From assembly GCA_905331475.1 (NCBI GenBank), contig CAJNYU010000184.1, forward strand, positions 248,001-312,000: a stretch of 64,000 nucleotides of DNA, given 5' to 3'. The notes beneath the pieces are model-generated. The model had not been told where the DNA came from and searched no databases. It saw only the letters and a list, made by a program, of their open reading frames with translations. The stretch is from Rotaria socialis (taxonomy: Eukaryota; Rotifera; Eurotatoria; Philodinida; Philodinidae). The position numbers were made by a program, and so were the translations under genes. This document shows positions 51,618 to 62,856 of this stretch, in pieces (position 1 is the stretch's first letter; each line of letters opens with the position of its first letter).

Positions 51618-54211
51618 TCAATCGTGTTCATAATTTATGCGCCTTTCACTAATGCATTCATACTGTTTAAAAGGTACTGAGATGCATTTACTTCTGATAT
51701 TCCCAGCTTGAATAATAATAAATTCATCATTTAGAGAGCATATTGGATAAAATGAATCAAGTATATTTTTAAATTTCTCTGGAATATTCAGTTCGTCAGA
51801 TATTCGTATATTAGTGCGACGAAATTGTTGTATCAATGAGTAATATTGATTTTCTAATGAATAAAACAAGATGATGTTACCATATTGAATTTGATGATGT
51901 TGATCGTTATAAGATACTAAATAACTATTGCATGAAAATCGTTTATCATACAAGACCGAGTGATATGTAACAAATTTGTCTTTGAATCTTAAATAAAATT
52001 GAATTTTGAGCGCATCATGTTGTAGAATATTCAGGTTTTCATTTAATTTTTTCTTGTAAGGATTTAAAATACTACTATTTAACTTGATTTCGTTTATCAA
52101 AAACCTTGATGGTGGTTCAGATTTTTTCGTGATGACAATACTTTCAATATCATACCAAAATGAAATTTGGGAACCCAAATGCTTTGTTCCGTGGGCCTTT
52201 TTTTTAACATGACGAATCGCCGATTCAAAACAAAACGACGAAGTGAAAGCCATTGCTCCATGATCTAAAATAGATGGTACAAAAATGACACTGAAGTTTT
52301 AATACATTAATGATGAGAAAAACAATTTATAAAAATGTGAAGATAATTATGAAGTTGATCCTTACTTAACACTTGGTTTGGCAAATGTAAATGGGCATGT
52401 AAAGAGTACAATTCGATCTTTTGATCATAAATTGTCGATGCATTCTTACAGTAGTAATGTATCATTGTATCGGCTAATTCGATCTCCTCAAAACTTCTTG
52501 GACAGTGCAATATTTTGATGGCCATGCAATAAATGGAAAAATGAGACGAATACAGTTCTGGTAAATGTTGTATAAGTATTGGTAAACCTACATTTAATAT
52601 GAATAATCTGGAATCCTTCGCTTTCCAATCATTAACAGATTTAATGGAATATATATATTTCACGTGCGCATCATGCGGCAAATGAAGATTAGATAACATT
52701 GAATCTATGCCATCAATATCATTTTTTGTTAATATACAAGTAAAGCGTTTCAGTAACGTTGAGACATGGTTAAGACAGATTAAATGCATATAATCATGTA
52801 TAATATCGTCAGGATAGCGAAAAAGTTTTAGTAAACATGACAATCCTTTAATACCAATAACTGATGAATGATATTTAGCATTAGTGTTAGATTTTTCAAC
52901 TCCTGCTGCAATTGTAACAAAATCTTCATGATTTCTTGATTGATAATTATTATATTTGTATGGGTAAATGATTTGTTTATTTAGCAGCGTTCCTAAATAA
53001 GAAAAATAAAAAAAATTAAATAGTAGCAAAAAAGAATAACAGCATACAAGAATAAAAAAATTACCCTCTGTGATACAGTTTGTACAAGCAAAGTAACCAT
53101 TAAAGTTAATGGTTTTAGTAAACAATGATTTCGCCGGTAGATCAGACACAAAAAATAGTGTTTTTACGTGTATTTGATACTCATTTCCATCTACAAATAT
53201 TGATGTTCCATTTTCAGCTAGATCAGTAATTTGTTTTATGATATCTAAAAAAAAAACATCCACATCTGGCTTCTTGCAGGATACCCATAATCCTAGTATT
53301 AAAATATTAGAATAATGTTCCCTAATTGGTGGAGGTAATTCCATGATTGAGCTAAAGCAAGGCCATATTGCTGACTTTGTTGAACGTACTAAAGGTGCAC
53401 CATCAACAAATACATTAAGTGTAATTGGATGAACAATGCCTTTTGTAATAAAAGTATAACGACTACCACTTGTAACATCAAAATCAGGAAAAAGATCGAT
53501 ATTTCCGGTAAAGAAAGAGATATTTTTTTTAATAACATATTCTAGTTTCTCTCTAATATTTGTAGTGATAATTTCTGTCAATTGTCTCTGTGACAATTTT
53601 AAATTAGAAAAGATACAAGTTGAATTTGTACAATATTGTTCACCGCGTTTGCATGTTGTTAAGGTAAGACATTGGTTACAATAAAACTTAGTCATAGATG
53701 ATGGATTTTTCCCATATAATTTTAATACCTGATTAAACGTTATTGGAAGTTGATTCGGTATTGGTAGTAGAGATTTGATCAAACGCATCAATGCAAACAC
53801 CTTGGCTTTATCGAAATTTGAACTATTACAAAAATTCATTATAAATTTAACAGCTTCAGTCACACTTATATGCGCATCTTTATATAATGGTGATTTTCCA
53901 TCTTTTGAGGATAGGAAATTATCATGTTCATTAAAATTATCCTTTTCCGTCGAAGAATAATATTCTTCGAAGTTATCTTGACCGAGAAAATCAGGATCAA
54001 CAACATTATCTACCAGCACTTGCTCATTCGTGGTTGTTGTTGTTGATGTTTTCTTCTTAAGAATATTACGTTTCACTATATCAATCGAGTAGCTAGTTGA
54101 ATCAGTATCATCATCGGATTCATTTTCAACTACTTCTTGATATTGCTTCTTTCTTTTGTTTCTGCGTGCCCTTTGTTGACAAAACTCGTCCAGTGTAAGA
54201 TTCATTACCAT
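51618..54211 (-). CDS. Transposase with TNP2-like (Transposase_21) domain
   Basis: Three exons (53065-54211, 52366-52992, 51618-52264) join in frame to 806 residues. The N-terminal part is acidic with a basic patch (RARRNKRKKQ). A Cys cluster (FYCNQCLTL, CKRGEQYCTNSTC) suggests a zinc finger. The core has LNVFVDGAPLVRSTKSAIWP, ILGLWVSCKKPDVDVFF and FNGYFACTNC, matching the TNP2-type transposase of invertebrate CACTA/Plavaka-like elements. That family has a DG..l..s...slWP motif, a GLW..k.kPd motif and a C..C pair. The last exon has CFESAIRHVKKKAHGTKHLGSQI, the usual C-terminal block. The frame looks uninterrupted, so the element may be young. Exact catalytic acidic residues cannot be named by eye. 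Confidence 0.75.
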
Positions 54212-54549
54212 TTTCCATTATAAGAACAAAGCCAAAAATAAATAGAATCAGGAATCGATTATGTGCAATAAGACGTTTAAAATATTTTAATATTCACTAC
54301 GTAGGTTTAAGAAGGCTTAACACATTAACATGGATTGCATTATAAAATAATTACTGGAGAACAATGACTCTGATTGTGTTCCTATTGGTTGACGGACGTG
54401 AACCAGTTAGTATCCAATCCGCCGTTTTTGTCTACTCGTAATAAACGAAATTCAGCAATAACTCTGCAAATGAACAGAAAAATATATTTGTTTGTCTGAA
54501 TAAAATAAAACAAATAATTTTATCTGGAGGCCATCAAACATTTAGTTTT

Positions 54550-54790
54550 AAATATCGCGATTTATCGGCAATATTATGCAGATTAGCGATTAATCGCGAT
54601 TAATCGCCGGGCTTGCTACTTATGTAAATAATTGCCGGTAGCTCGCGATTTCTTGACGATTTTTGTTCAGACTTAACAAGATCGTCAATTAATCGCAATT
54701 AATTGTCGATTTTTTAAGTTGAATCGCGATTAATCTGCGATTTTCTTCAATTTCACGATTAATCGCTAAAAGTCTCGCGATTTCGATGAC
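54550..54790. repeat. Subterminal CGATTAATCG/ATCGCGAT array, right end
   Basis: Multiple GCGATTAATCGCGATTAATCG-type units and variants, mirroring the array at the left end of the element. Confidence 0.65.
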
Positions 54791-54795
54791 ATGGG

Positions 54796-55025
54796 TAGGA
54801 TCGGAATCCGATATTATCCGATCGTATCCTACTCTGGGATCCGATTCGCCAAAAAAGTCTGCTATACTCAACTTCTAAAAAGCTCTTATGCACTAAATAG
54901 AATTTTGATATTTTTTTTAATTCTTCCGTCGGATCCGTCAATAGTTCCGAAACCCAGAATCCAACTGGATTTCCTCGGTTAGTAGGATGTTTTAGGATCC
55001 GATAGCATCCGTCGTCGAATTGGTC
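54796..55025. repeat. Region rich in ATCCGAT/GGATCGGA motifs
   Basis: About 230 bp with repeated GGATCCGAT, ATCCGATC and related strings in both orientations, resembling the subterminal region of another DNA transposon, perhaps the hAT remnant that follows. No ORF of note. Confidence 0.4.
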
Positions 55026-55803
55026 GACCTGGGTAGTCTCGGTGTTACATGAATGTTATAAAGATTTAACACAAAGAAATAGTACCAATGCAAATGGTAT
55101 TCAAAAGTTAATTGGTGATTTAATTGAAACAATAACAGACAACAAAATTGGTAATGAAAATGAAAAGTCTGCCATCATTTTTGGTTTTTGCGAAAAAATT
55201 GGCATCAAATTTCAAGAACTGGAAAACGTTATTGTTCAACACAGCACAGAAATTGTCGATCTGAAGAAAGACAATGCTGAACTTAAGGCATCTATTGTGG
55301 ATTTGAAGGACAGTGTTGATATAAAGGAATGCTTCAACAATTCTAACGATCTTGCCAAATTATTTATTTCTTATTATATCACACCAAATATTAAAAAAGA
55401 ATCATGAATATAAAAATAGTTATTATAGTTGGACGTTATTCAATAATCGCCTTTCAGTCATTAAGCGTGAAGTTAAAAATTTCATAAAAAGTCAAAAGGA
55501 TTTAGAAGACTTTATCAGGCCATTACAACAAGAATTAGATGCATCAAACATTGATATTCTAGCTATATATGATTTAATTCATGCACGAAATGCCTTAAAT
55601 CATCGAGAAATTCGTTCTAGTGTGGAACAAGAAAATTTCCTTGAAGAAATAAAACAATATCAATTTTCAAAAACATTTATTTATGGCGATCTGACTATGA
55701 AAATGATTAACAAATTAAATCAAGCCAAATTAAAACGATATACAAACTAGATTGAAAAAAATTGACCTATATCTTATTTTTTTAAATATCATCTACCCAG
55801 GTC
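55026..55803 (+). other. Inverted-repeat-bounded segment with a coiled-coil, HEPN-like ORF
   Basis: The segment is bounded by GACCTGGGTAG (55026) and its reverse complement CTACCCAGGTC (ends 55803). Inside are two overlapping frames, 55042-55407 and 55352-55750. The first is helical and predicts a coiled coil (IVDLKKDNAELKASIVDLK), ending NDLAKLFISYYITP. The second continues the same kind of protein (RLSVIKREVKNFIKSQKD, FIRPLQQELDASNID) and contains IHARNALNHREIR. The RNALNH string fits the R-x4-H motif of HEPN domains. The frames do not join cleanly, so this is either a split gene or a decayed one. I cannot assign a function beyond the motif. Confidence 0.45.
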
Positions 55804-55875
55804 ATTATCGATCAGTCGTTTCTTGTCGGATGGGTTATAATTCCGATGTCACATGGTGACCGGATTCGGTCGGGC

Positions 55876-55949
55876 TGTGGGTGTGGGTGTGGGTATGAAT
55901 GTGACATGTTTGTGACTAATCAAACCACACCCAGATCCACACCCACACC
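55876..55949. repeat. Telomere-type TGTGGG repeats with an inverted CCCACA partner
   Basis: Three perfect TGTGGG units at 55876-55893 are followed after about 30 bp by CCACACCC/CCCACACC strings (55925-55949), making a hairpin-capable pair. Confidence 0.7.
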
Positions 55950-56594
55950 GATATTTGTTGATTCTTTGCCAATAAAATCTATTCTGGAAAATATCTATGA
56001 TTTTTATCATCATCAGTATTTCGATGTCATTAACAGTATTATTAATTCAATTAATTTACGTTTTAAACAATCGATATTTCCTTTATTATGTATACTAGAG
56101 CAATTTCTTTTGCAAACAGTTAATGGCTCTGAAACAGTTGATGAGACAAATACAATAGGTGTTAATGACATTAGAGAATTTTTAGCTGATGATATTGATG
56201 CAGAAAAATTACAAAGAGAACTAACGATGCTACCGGATTATTTATCGGTTATTAGAAAGGAAAAAATTATGGTTTAAAAAAAAATACAAAGATTAGTACA
56301 ATATGTGAACTTTTAAACATACAATCAATTGGAAAAACTATGTTTTCTGAATTTAGTAAAGTTCTATCGCTGTATTTAACTGTTCTTGTAACAACAGCTA
56401 CCACAGAGCGATCATTTAGTGCTATCAATCGCATTAAAACGTATTTACGTAGTTCAATGACTCAGCAACGTCTCAATCATGTTATTATTCCGCACATTCG
56501 CAAAGAAAAACTAGATTTGCTTGATTTGAATAGTATTTGTTCTGAGTTCATTTCAAAGAATGAAAACAGAAGAAAATTTTTCAGTGATCATTAA
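55930..56594 (+). pseudogene. hAT transposase C-terminal remnant
   Basis: Two frames cover the C-terminal third of a hAT (ZMYM-type) transposase. The first has FDVINSIINSINLRFKQ. The second (56340-56594) carries the dimerisation block TTATTERSFSAINRIKTYLR followed by MTQQRLNHVII. The frame changes once, near an A-run at about 56275-56290. The N-terminal and most of the catalytic region are absent, so it is a decayed plain DNA transposon fragment. Confidence 0.75.
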
Positions 56595-57781
56595 TTTTAT
56601 TTCTTACATGGATTTTAATTTTTTTTTGGAAACGCTTTCTTCTAATTTCACTATTTCTGTCTTGTTTCAAAACAACTAAATACATACTGATTACGGTTAT
56701 GTAGGATAAAAATCTAGCAATAAAAGGTGGATGTTTTTTACTAAAAAAGACACCAAAGGATACTATTGTCTGTTTTAAACCTGCATCTGACCTACTTGAA
56801 GTAAAAAGTTGAGCCTACTATAGATTGAAATCGCTCCGCCGCCTATATACATATACATCGCCTAAACAAAAGTAGCCGTTAGTGAATATTTTAATCTGTC
56901 AAACGAAAAGTACATCTAGATTACAAAAATTAGCTTATATATTAATATTTGTTTTGAGATAAGAGCTAAGCTGAATAATATCCGCAGTTGCTTTTAACTC
57001 CTAATATCTATCACCAGTGTTGATACGATTAAGTTATTTGAGTCATTAAACTCTATATCTAATTCAAGGTAAATAGTCGCATAAAAAGTGCAGAATGAAA
57101 AAAGTGGCTTCGTTTTTGTTATCATATTACCTATGATTTTGCTATTATTTGTACACACAAGTACTGTTTCATCCAAAAATACATCTATAGTGAGCATGAA
57201 CCGAATACAGTTGGATAAGGATCTTTTATACAATCAAAAACATAGATTGAAAGTGCGTACACGATATGTTTGGACAACTGTTCAGTTAATTATCATCAGT
57301 TATTATTAGAATCTATGTAAGCTTCATAATGAAAAGGGTGTGGGTGTGAGAGTCTAATAAATAATACACCCACACCCACACCCACACCTATAATTGAAGA
57401 GCAACATCAAATACTTGTAATGTTTAGTATCGATTAATGAATGAAAAAAGCAGCACATTTTTGCAAAAACTTTATACTGTCAAAAACCTCATGGCATTTA
57501 TGAATTTTTTTCTTCTTTTTGAGTATAACGATTCCTACCATATAATATCATTGTTTATTTAACACCCAATACTGGTGGATTAAGAAAATCAGTATACATA
57601 TTCTGTGTCATTAGTAGGGTAGAATAAAAACTAAGTTAGGAAGAAAAATAATACTCGGAGAGTTGATGCATCGAAAAATGTCTAAGAATGGTGAATAGAT
57701 TCAGTACTAGAGGAATAGGCTTTTCTTCTTGAAGAACCCGATTTACCAAAAATAATATATGTTCAGTTTTGCATCTATTTA
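56595..57781. other. Intergenic, no gene seen
   Basis: AT-rich sequence, except for the inverted telomere-type repeat at about 57336-57388. Confidence 0.45.
57336..57388. repeat. Inverted telomere-type repeat (GGGTGTGGGTGTG ... CACCCACACCCACACC)
   Basis: A short G-rich tract and a longer C-rich tract of the TGTGGG/CCCACA type are separated by about 16 bp, forming a palindrome. Confidence 0.7.
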
Positions 57782-59340
57782 TCAGTATTGGACAAACTTT
57801 TGTACTCGAGCATTAATATACTCAACGACATAAAGACTATATTGACTGTCCATGACTACTCCCGAAGGTGTATTGAAAAAGCCAAGTGCAGTACTTGTGA
57901 CACCAGTTACACCTGCAACCGTAGATCCATTCGTTTGACCGGCTAGAAAGTATTGTATACGGTGGTTTCCTTCATCGGACACGTAGATGTTTCCAAATGG
58001 ATCAAGAATAACATCTGTTGGGTAGCTCAGTAGTTCCGGCGTGCTACCAATCATTCCAGTGCTACTGCCCACAATTAATGTCCATGTACTACTACCAAGC
58101 ACCCAACGAACAATATTATGAGCTCTGTTGTTGGTAATAAGAAGACTATTTGTCGATGCATCGTACACAAGACCGCGTGGATAATTTAATTGATTGTTGT
58201 TTGTTCCGTTTCCATTTCCACCAGCAACTACAATTCCTGTGGATGCTCCCGATAAATATTGCATGACGCGATGATTAAGACTATCAGATATATACAAAGT
58301 TCCCGAGATCGAATCACGGGCTAAACCCATTGGTTGATCAAACTGATTGTTAGCAGAGCCAGCAACACCTAGAAGAATTTAAGAGACAGTATTATATCGA
58401 GAAATGGGACATGCGCTCAAAAGTCTTTAGTTAGATCGTTTATTGTTTTTTAAATATTTAATAGAATTAAAATGTATTGTGCATTGTATTCTTACCAGTT
58501 CCAGCAAGCAAAACACCTACGGACGCACCAACTGCCCAATATACAACTCGATTATTTCCTCCATCAAGGATATACATATTTCCACTAGCATCTAACACAA
58601 TACCAGTAGGATAATTCAGAAAATTTAGAGCTGAACCTGTTGCTGCATTTGACTGTCCAGCGACAGTCGTACCACTTGCTGTATTAGGTAACCACTGTTG
58701 AATTCGATGATTACCATTGTCAACAACATACACAGCATTGGATGAATCCACTCCCAAGGACAAAGGATAATTAAGGTAAAGAGAACCCACACCTATCGTA
58801 TTGGTAACCCCAGCCACGATTATACCTGTCGAGTTCCAACGTGATAGAAATGGAACTCCTATAAAAATGATACAGAAATTAGCCTTCTCTTGAGAAAATT
58901 TCAGGAAAAAACTAATCGGATTTCTAAATAATACTCTATAGCTCAAGTTTACATTGTTGTATGTCTTTCTTTATTGGTTTTGTGAATATTCAATAATTTC
59001 AAGATATGAAATAATGACAGTTTGCTGAGTGTTTTTTTTTCTCATTGAAATTGATCCTCTGTATACCTGTGGAACTGCTGTTCGATGATCGATTATTAGC
59101 ATCGCCACTTCGATTGTAGAACACAAGCATTGCTATCAAAATTACAGCTGCAGTAATAAAAGCACAAGATGTGCCTAATCCCATACATATCTTCCATCTC
59201 GTGGATAAGCTGAAATTTAAAAAAAAGATAAAAAACATTTGATTTATGATTCAAATAGTTTTACGTTGAGCCGTCGTTTTCAGCCGATGGAAGTTTTTTT
59301 ACATCGACATTCACATTCTTCAGTCTTGGATTTACCTAAA
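57782..59340 (-). CDS. NHL-repeat beta-propeller membrane protein, 5' end unresolved
   Basis: Exons on the minus strand: about 59290-59340 (starts after an AG acceptor, so an upstream exon is missing), 59067-59209, 58496-58858, and 57782-58368 ending at the stop. The second visible exon encodes a transmembrane helix (FITAAVILIAMLVFY) followed by a Ser/Asn-rich stalk. The last two exons encode NHL repeats: YPLSLGVDSSNAVYVVDNGN, YPTGIVLDASGNMYILDGGN, QPMGLARDSISGTLYISDSL, YPRGLVYDASTNSLLITNN, YPTDVILDPFGNIYVSDEGN and TPSGVVMDSQYSLYVVEY. Six blades in view make a propeller. The orientation suggests a type II protein with an extracellular propeller. Such genes are numerous in bdelloids; ligands are not known. 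Confidence 0.8.
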
Positions 59341-62049
59341 TCAAAAACAATACACACTCTGTTGTGTCTTTATGACTTTTCCGGGAAGAGTCTTCCCGGT
59401 CAGTTTTTGTTATCACAAAATCATCGCATCTAAGGAATGACTATTTAACTGTGTTGAAAAAGAAAGGATCATTGTGTTCAGCTATTCTGATTAACCTTTC
59501 TTATACAATCGCGTTAGGTAATGAATTAATGCCTCATCAGAGTTCAAAAATAAAAATTGGAAAAATGAAACGAAAATTTTTTTTCTTGTAGTTTTGATTA
59601 TTAATTCTAATCAAAAGATTACCAGGCGGTATCGAAATTTCTTTTTCTGCGAGTTCTTTGTTATATGAAAAACATTTTTTTGTATTCGTATTGTACTAGT
59701 ACTTATTAATTATGATGACATTTCAGCATAACTACATCCTCGGATCGATGTTTTCATAAAAAATTCAACATTCTATGCGTTAAATTAGCTCAATTATTTT
59801 GAAAAAGACTTTCCGCGGCTCATTCAGTTTCCTACATCTGTCATGGCTGAAATAATGTTAGCTTTCAACAAAATAAGGCGGCATACATAAGAAACTACTA
59901 CTTCAAAAAAATTACTTTTGTTGTCAGTTTGTTAGAGGAGCCCATTTGTTCTGAATCGTCAATACAGAGAATGCTAAGCAAAAAGTCGATGTGTTGTCTT
60001 TCATTATGAAACGTCACTCTCGAATTTATTATATAGTTCGTAAAACAAAAACAAGCATGCATTATTATTCTTCTCAGCACTTAGTAAAATGAAAGTTGAT
60101 TTGAGGGGCTTTTTCACTTGCTAGTTATGTATAGAAACAAATAAGCTGTCTTTTAGGGTTCTCTATCATTAGAAAATCTGCCATTAAAACATGTGAATGA
60201 ATAATAATGTATTTTTTGTTTTTAAGCATGTTCGACTTCAACAGTAATAAATGAGCACTTTTACTAAAAGAACTTTGAATGATTGGTCATCATTTTTTTC
60301 TCAATCGAAATAAAAACAGGTATGCAAACATTGCACAGCCTTCCAATTAAGTTTTCAATGTTCACGAGAATGCTCTACTTACGATTTAGATTCTTTTCGC
60401 CGATTACGTATCAATATTATGTATGAAACTTCATGTATTCTTCTGGCAATATTGTTCACAATTAAAAGGGAAGATTTCAGTGTTTAATTCTTACTGGAGA
60501 AGTTCAGTTAATAAAAAAAAATGATACCTATTCGCATTGGCAACTTTTCAAACAGTCGAAAGTAATCGAATTATAAATTATAATAGGAAATATATGTGTC
60601 AAAACGAAATAATAATACACAATTTTATTGTAACATAGCATTAAGAATTTAATTTATCTAAACAAAACTTGGAATGATTTCTAAAATAAAATCAAAATTC
60701 AAAGGAAATAACACAAATCGTCAATCGATTAAAATAAATTTGCCGCTAGAGCTAATATATTAAATGGCGAATCTATCAGACATAAGCAACCGTGATCTAT
60801 TCATCGATAAAAAAAGGGCTTTCGTAATATCGGGGTGTAGGTTAGATATCGACTGCACTATGTTCGACCCACATCATCACCTTTCAGAATACGGTATCCG
60901 AAGAAAGAAACACCGATGATGAAAAATTGAATTCAACATTTAATTAGTTCGGGCAGGGAACATTTATGTGTAGCAGAAAACATATGACAATATTTATTCG
61001 TTATCATATTGCTGTTGACATTAAACTTTTGCAAATGATAGTAGAATTGAAAAGCTTTTCTCGGTCATCTTGAAGCAAAAAGAGGTTGAAAAGAATTGGA
61101 ATAGTATCACCTGTTCATAGTGCAAACGTTTTGAAAAAATATGCATAAATCAGAAAGATAGGAAGCCTGGTGTCTGTATGTGAATAATCACACTGTAGGA
61201 GATGTAAAATCACCAAAGTTCTTTGAGCACTATATGAGTAAGAATCATCAGACGAAATTCGATAAAGTTAATATACTTGGGCATACATTTGATTGCTCAG
61301 TAAATAAATCGAAATTTTAGTAATTAGCGTAGAAAAAGTCGGTATCTACTTTTCTTTTGTTCAGTTCGTATCAATATATTTCCGTGTAAATAGTATAATT
61401 ACAAGTGACATATTGAATAACTTGTGCTATTTTAGATTTTGGTGGTATATTTCGACATATTTATTTTTCTTCAAATTCTAATATCTTTAGCGGGCATGTG
61501 GACGAAGCCGAGAATCTTCTCTCTTTCGTTAAACTGTGAACAAAGAGTGAAGACAATATATTTGCGTTGTTGTGTAATTGTAGAACATTGCAAAATTGTA
61601 TTAAAATATATAAATTAGGTCAATAAACGATGATTCTACGATATAATATGTAGCACACTTGTTTGTATATTTGCCTCACATTTATCTTGAGCCCCATAGA
61701 ATAAAACAAAAGCTCACTTAATAGAGCAATCGTAATAGTAACTGGTAGCCAAATTTTTCACTAATAATTTCTACTCGAACCTATGTATTATGCACAAAAT
61801 GAGCTGAAATAGTGTTCAAGATAGACAATATAAATCAATAAACCAGTAAAATGCGTAATATTACCTGTGCGATAAAAAAAAGCATGCTTAAGCTTAACAC
61901 TGTACACTACTTAAACTGAAGAGCTGTCCAGAATAGACACTTTGAATCAGCGAACCGTTGAAATACACGATACTATCTTTAAGACAAAAATCTAGAGAAG
62001 TCGATTAAAAAAAGAACGGATATATGCGGCCCTTCAGAATTAAGCAGCA
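59341..62049. other. Intergenic, no gene seen
   Basis: AT-rich sequence of 2.7 kb. It may contain the first exon of the NHL gene, but I could not identify one. No recognisable ORF, RNA or repeat structure. Confidence 0.4.
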
Positions 62050-62162
62050 CCCAAGCAGACGAAAATTCTCAAAAACGCGTTTAAACGCAGTAAAACTGAG
62101 TTTTCTGTACGTCTGCACGCGTTTAATAAAAAGTGTCCGTTTAAACGCTTCAAAATGTTGTA
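62050..62162. repeat. 113-bp copy of a mobile-element end (copy 1 of 2)
   Basis: Identical by eye to 62857-62969. It begins CCCAAGCAGACG, carries two GTTTAAACG palindromes, and breaks off at an ambiguous base (N at 62163) followed at once by TGTGGG repeats. Confidence 0.85.
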
Positions 62163-62163
62163 N

Positions 62164-62218
62164 GGGTGTGGGTGTGGGTGTGGGTGTGGGTGTGGGTGTG
62201 GGTGTGGGTGTGGGTGGG
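62164..62218. repeat. Interstitial telomere-type repeat, 8 TGTGGG units
   Basis: GGG followed by eight perfect TGTGGG units (62167-62214), then degenerating into TGGGTTGGTG. TGTGGG is the repeat reported for bdelloid telomeres. Confidence 0.85.
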
Positions 62219-62277
62219 TTGGTGTTGGGTATGAGTGTTGGATGTTTCAATATGAACTAAAGGAAAGCAACAGTGAT

Positions 62278-62580
62278 GCCCACACTAGGGGTGGACCATT
62301 TAATTTAATTCGAGTTAATTAACGGCGTTAATTAACTCGCGTTAAGTAAAATGGTCCAGTCTTGGAGTGTTAATTTTACGTTAATTCAAAATTAACGCTA
62401 GCTAAAAGCGTTAACCGTTTATTCAACGGATTAACGTTATGGGCAAAACCGTTAACCGTTAATATTAACGGTTAACTAACACGTTAACGTTAACTAAAAC
62501 GTTAACGTTAATATTAACGTTAACTCAAACCGTTAACGTTAATTTAAAATAACCGTTAACGTACCACCCCAAGCCCACAC
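62278..62580. mobile_element. hAT-like MITE with 8-bp target duplication
   Basis: The element at 62286-62572 (287 bp) begins TAGGGGTGGACC and ends with CCACCCCAA, forming short inverted ends. It is flanked by the direct repeat GCCCACAC (62278-62285 and 62573-62580), the 8-bp size typical of hAT insertions. The interior is almost entirely GTTAAC/CGTTAA/TTAATTAACG strings. No coding capacity. A related left end is seen near 46250. Confidence 0.65.
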
Positions 62581-62676
62581 TCACACCCTCATCTACTCAC
62601 CATGCAATAATATTTGAGTAACGTTCGTTTTTTATCGGAAAAGAAAGAAAGAAAAGAAAATTTAAAATAAAAGCAG

Positions 62677-62855
62677 TCATTCGTGCCAATGAATTGTATG
62701 AAGATGAACACCGTTCATTGTCGATAGTGCAAGTTTATTTTGATCGAAAAGAATAGCTCGATATGGATATGGATAGTACTTCATTGTTTCCTTGAGTTTT
62801 CCATCAGTTGTTATCTGAAGAAGACGTCCGATTTCATAGTCAACAATGAGCCATT
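62677..62855 (-). pseudogene. C-terminal gene fragment cut by a mobile element
   Basis: A minus-strand frame of about 59 codons to a stop: QWLIVDYEIGRLLQITTDG, then YPYRAILFDQNKLALSTMNG and HTIHWHE. Strand-turn-strand spacing suggests a beta-propeller-type repeat, but I cannot name the family. On its upstream side the frame runs straight into the CCCAAGCAG end of the element at 62857 without a splice site, so the gene was interrupted there. The rest is not seen in the window. Confidence 0.4.
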
Positions 62856-62856
62856 G

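Larger units (their letters stand above)
49075..54795. mobile_element. Two-gene DNA transposon (TNP2/Plavaka-CACTA-like) with matching inverted ends
   Basis: The left end reads CCCATGTCATAAAAATCGC (49075-49093). The right end, read in reverse from 54795, reads CCCATGTCATCGAAATCGC, matching at 17 of 19 positions. Inside each end is an array of CGATTAATCG/ATCGCGAT motifs. The 5.7 kb between them holds two minus-strand genes, a transposase (51618-54211) and a second gene (49553-51448). No clear target duplication is visible. The element lies beside, and probably inside, the LTR end of the fossil retroelement. Confidence 0.7.

Noticed and set aside
62005-62260. ORFs crossing the TGTGGG tract on both strands
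   Set aside because: They are open only because the hexamer repeat lacks stops, and they contain an ambiguous base.
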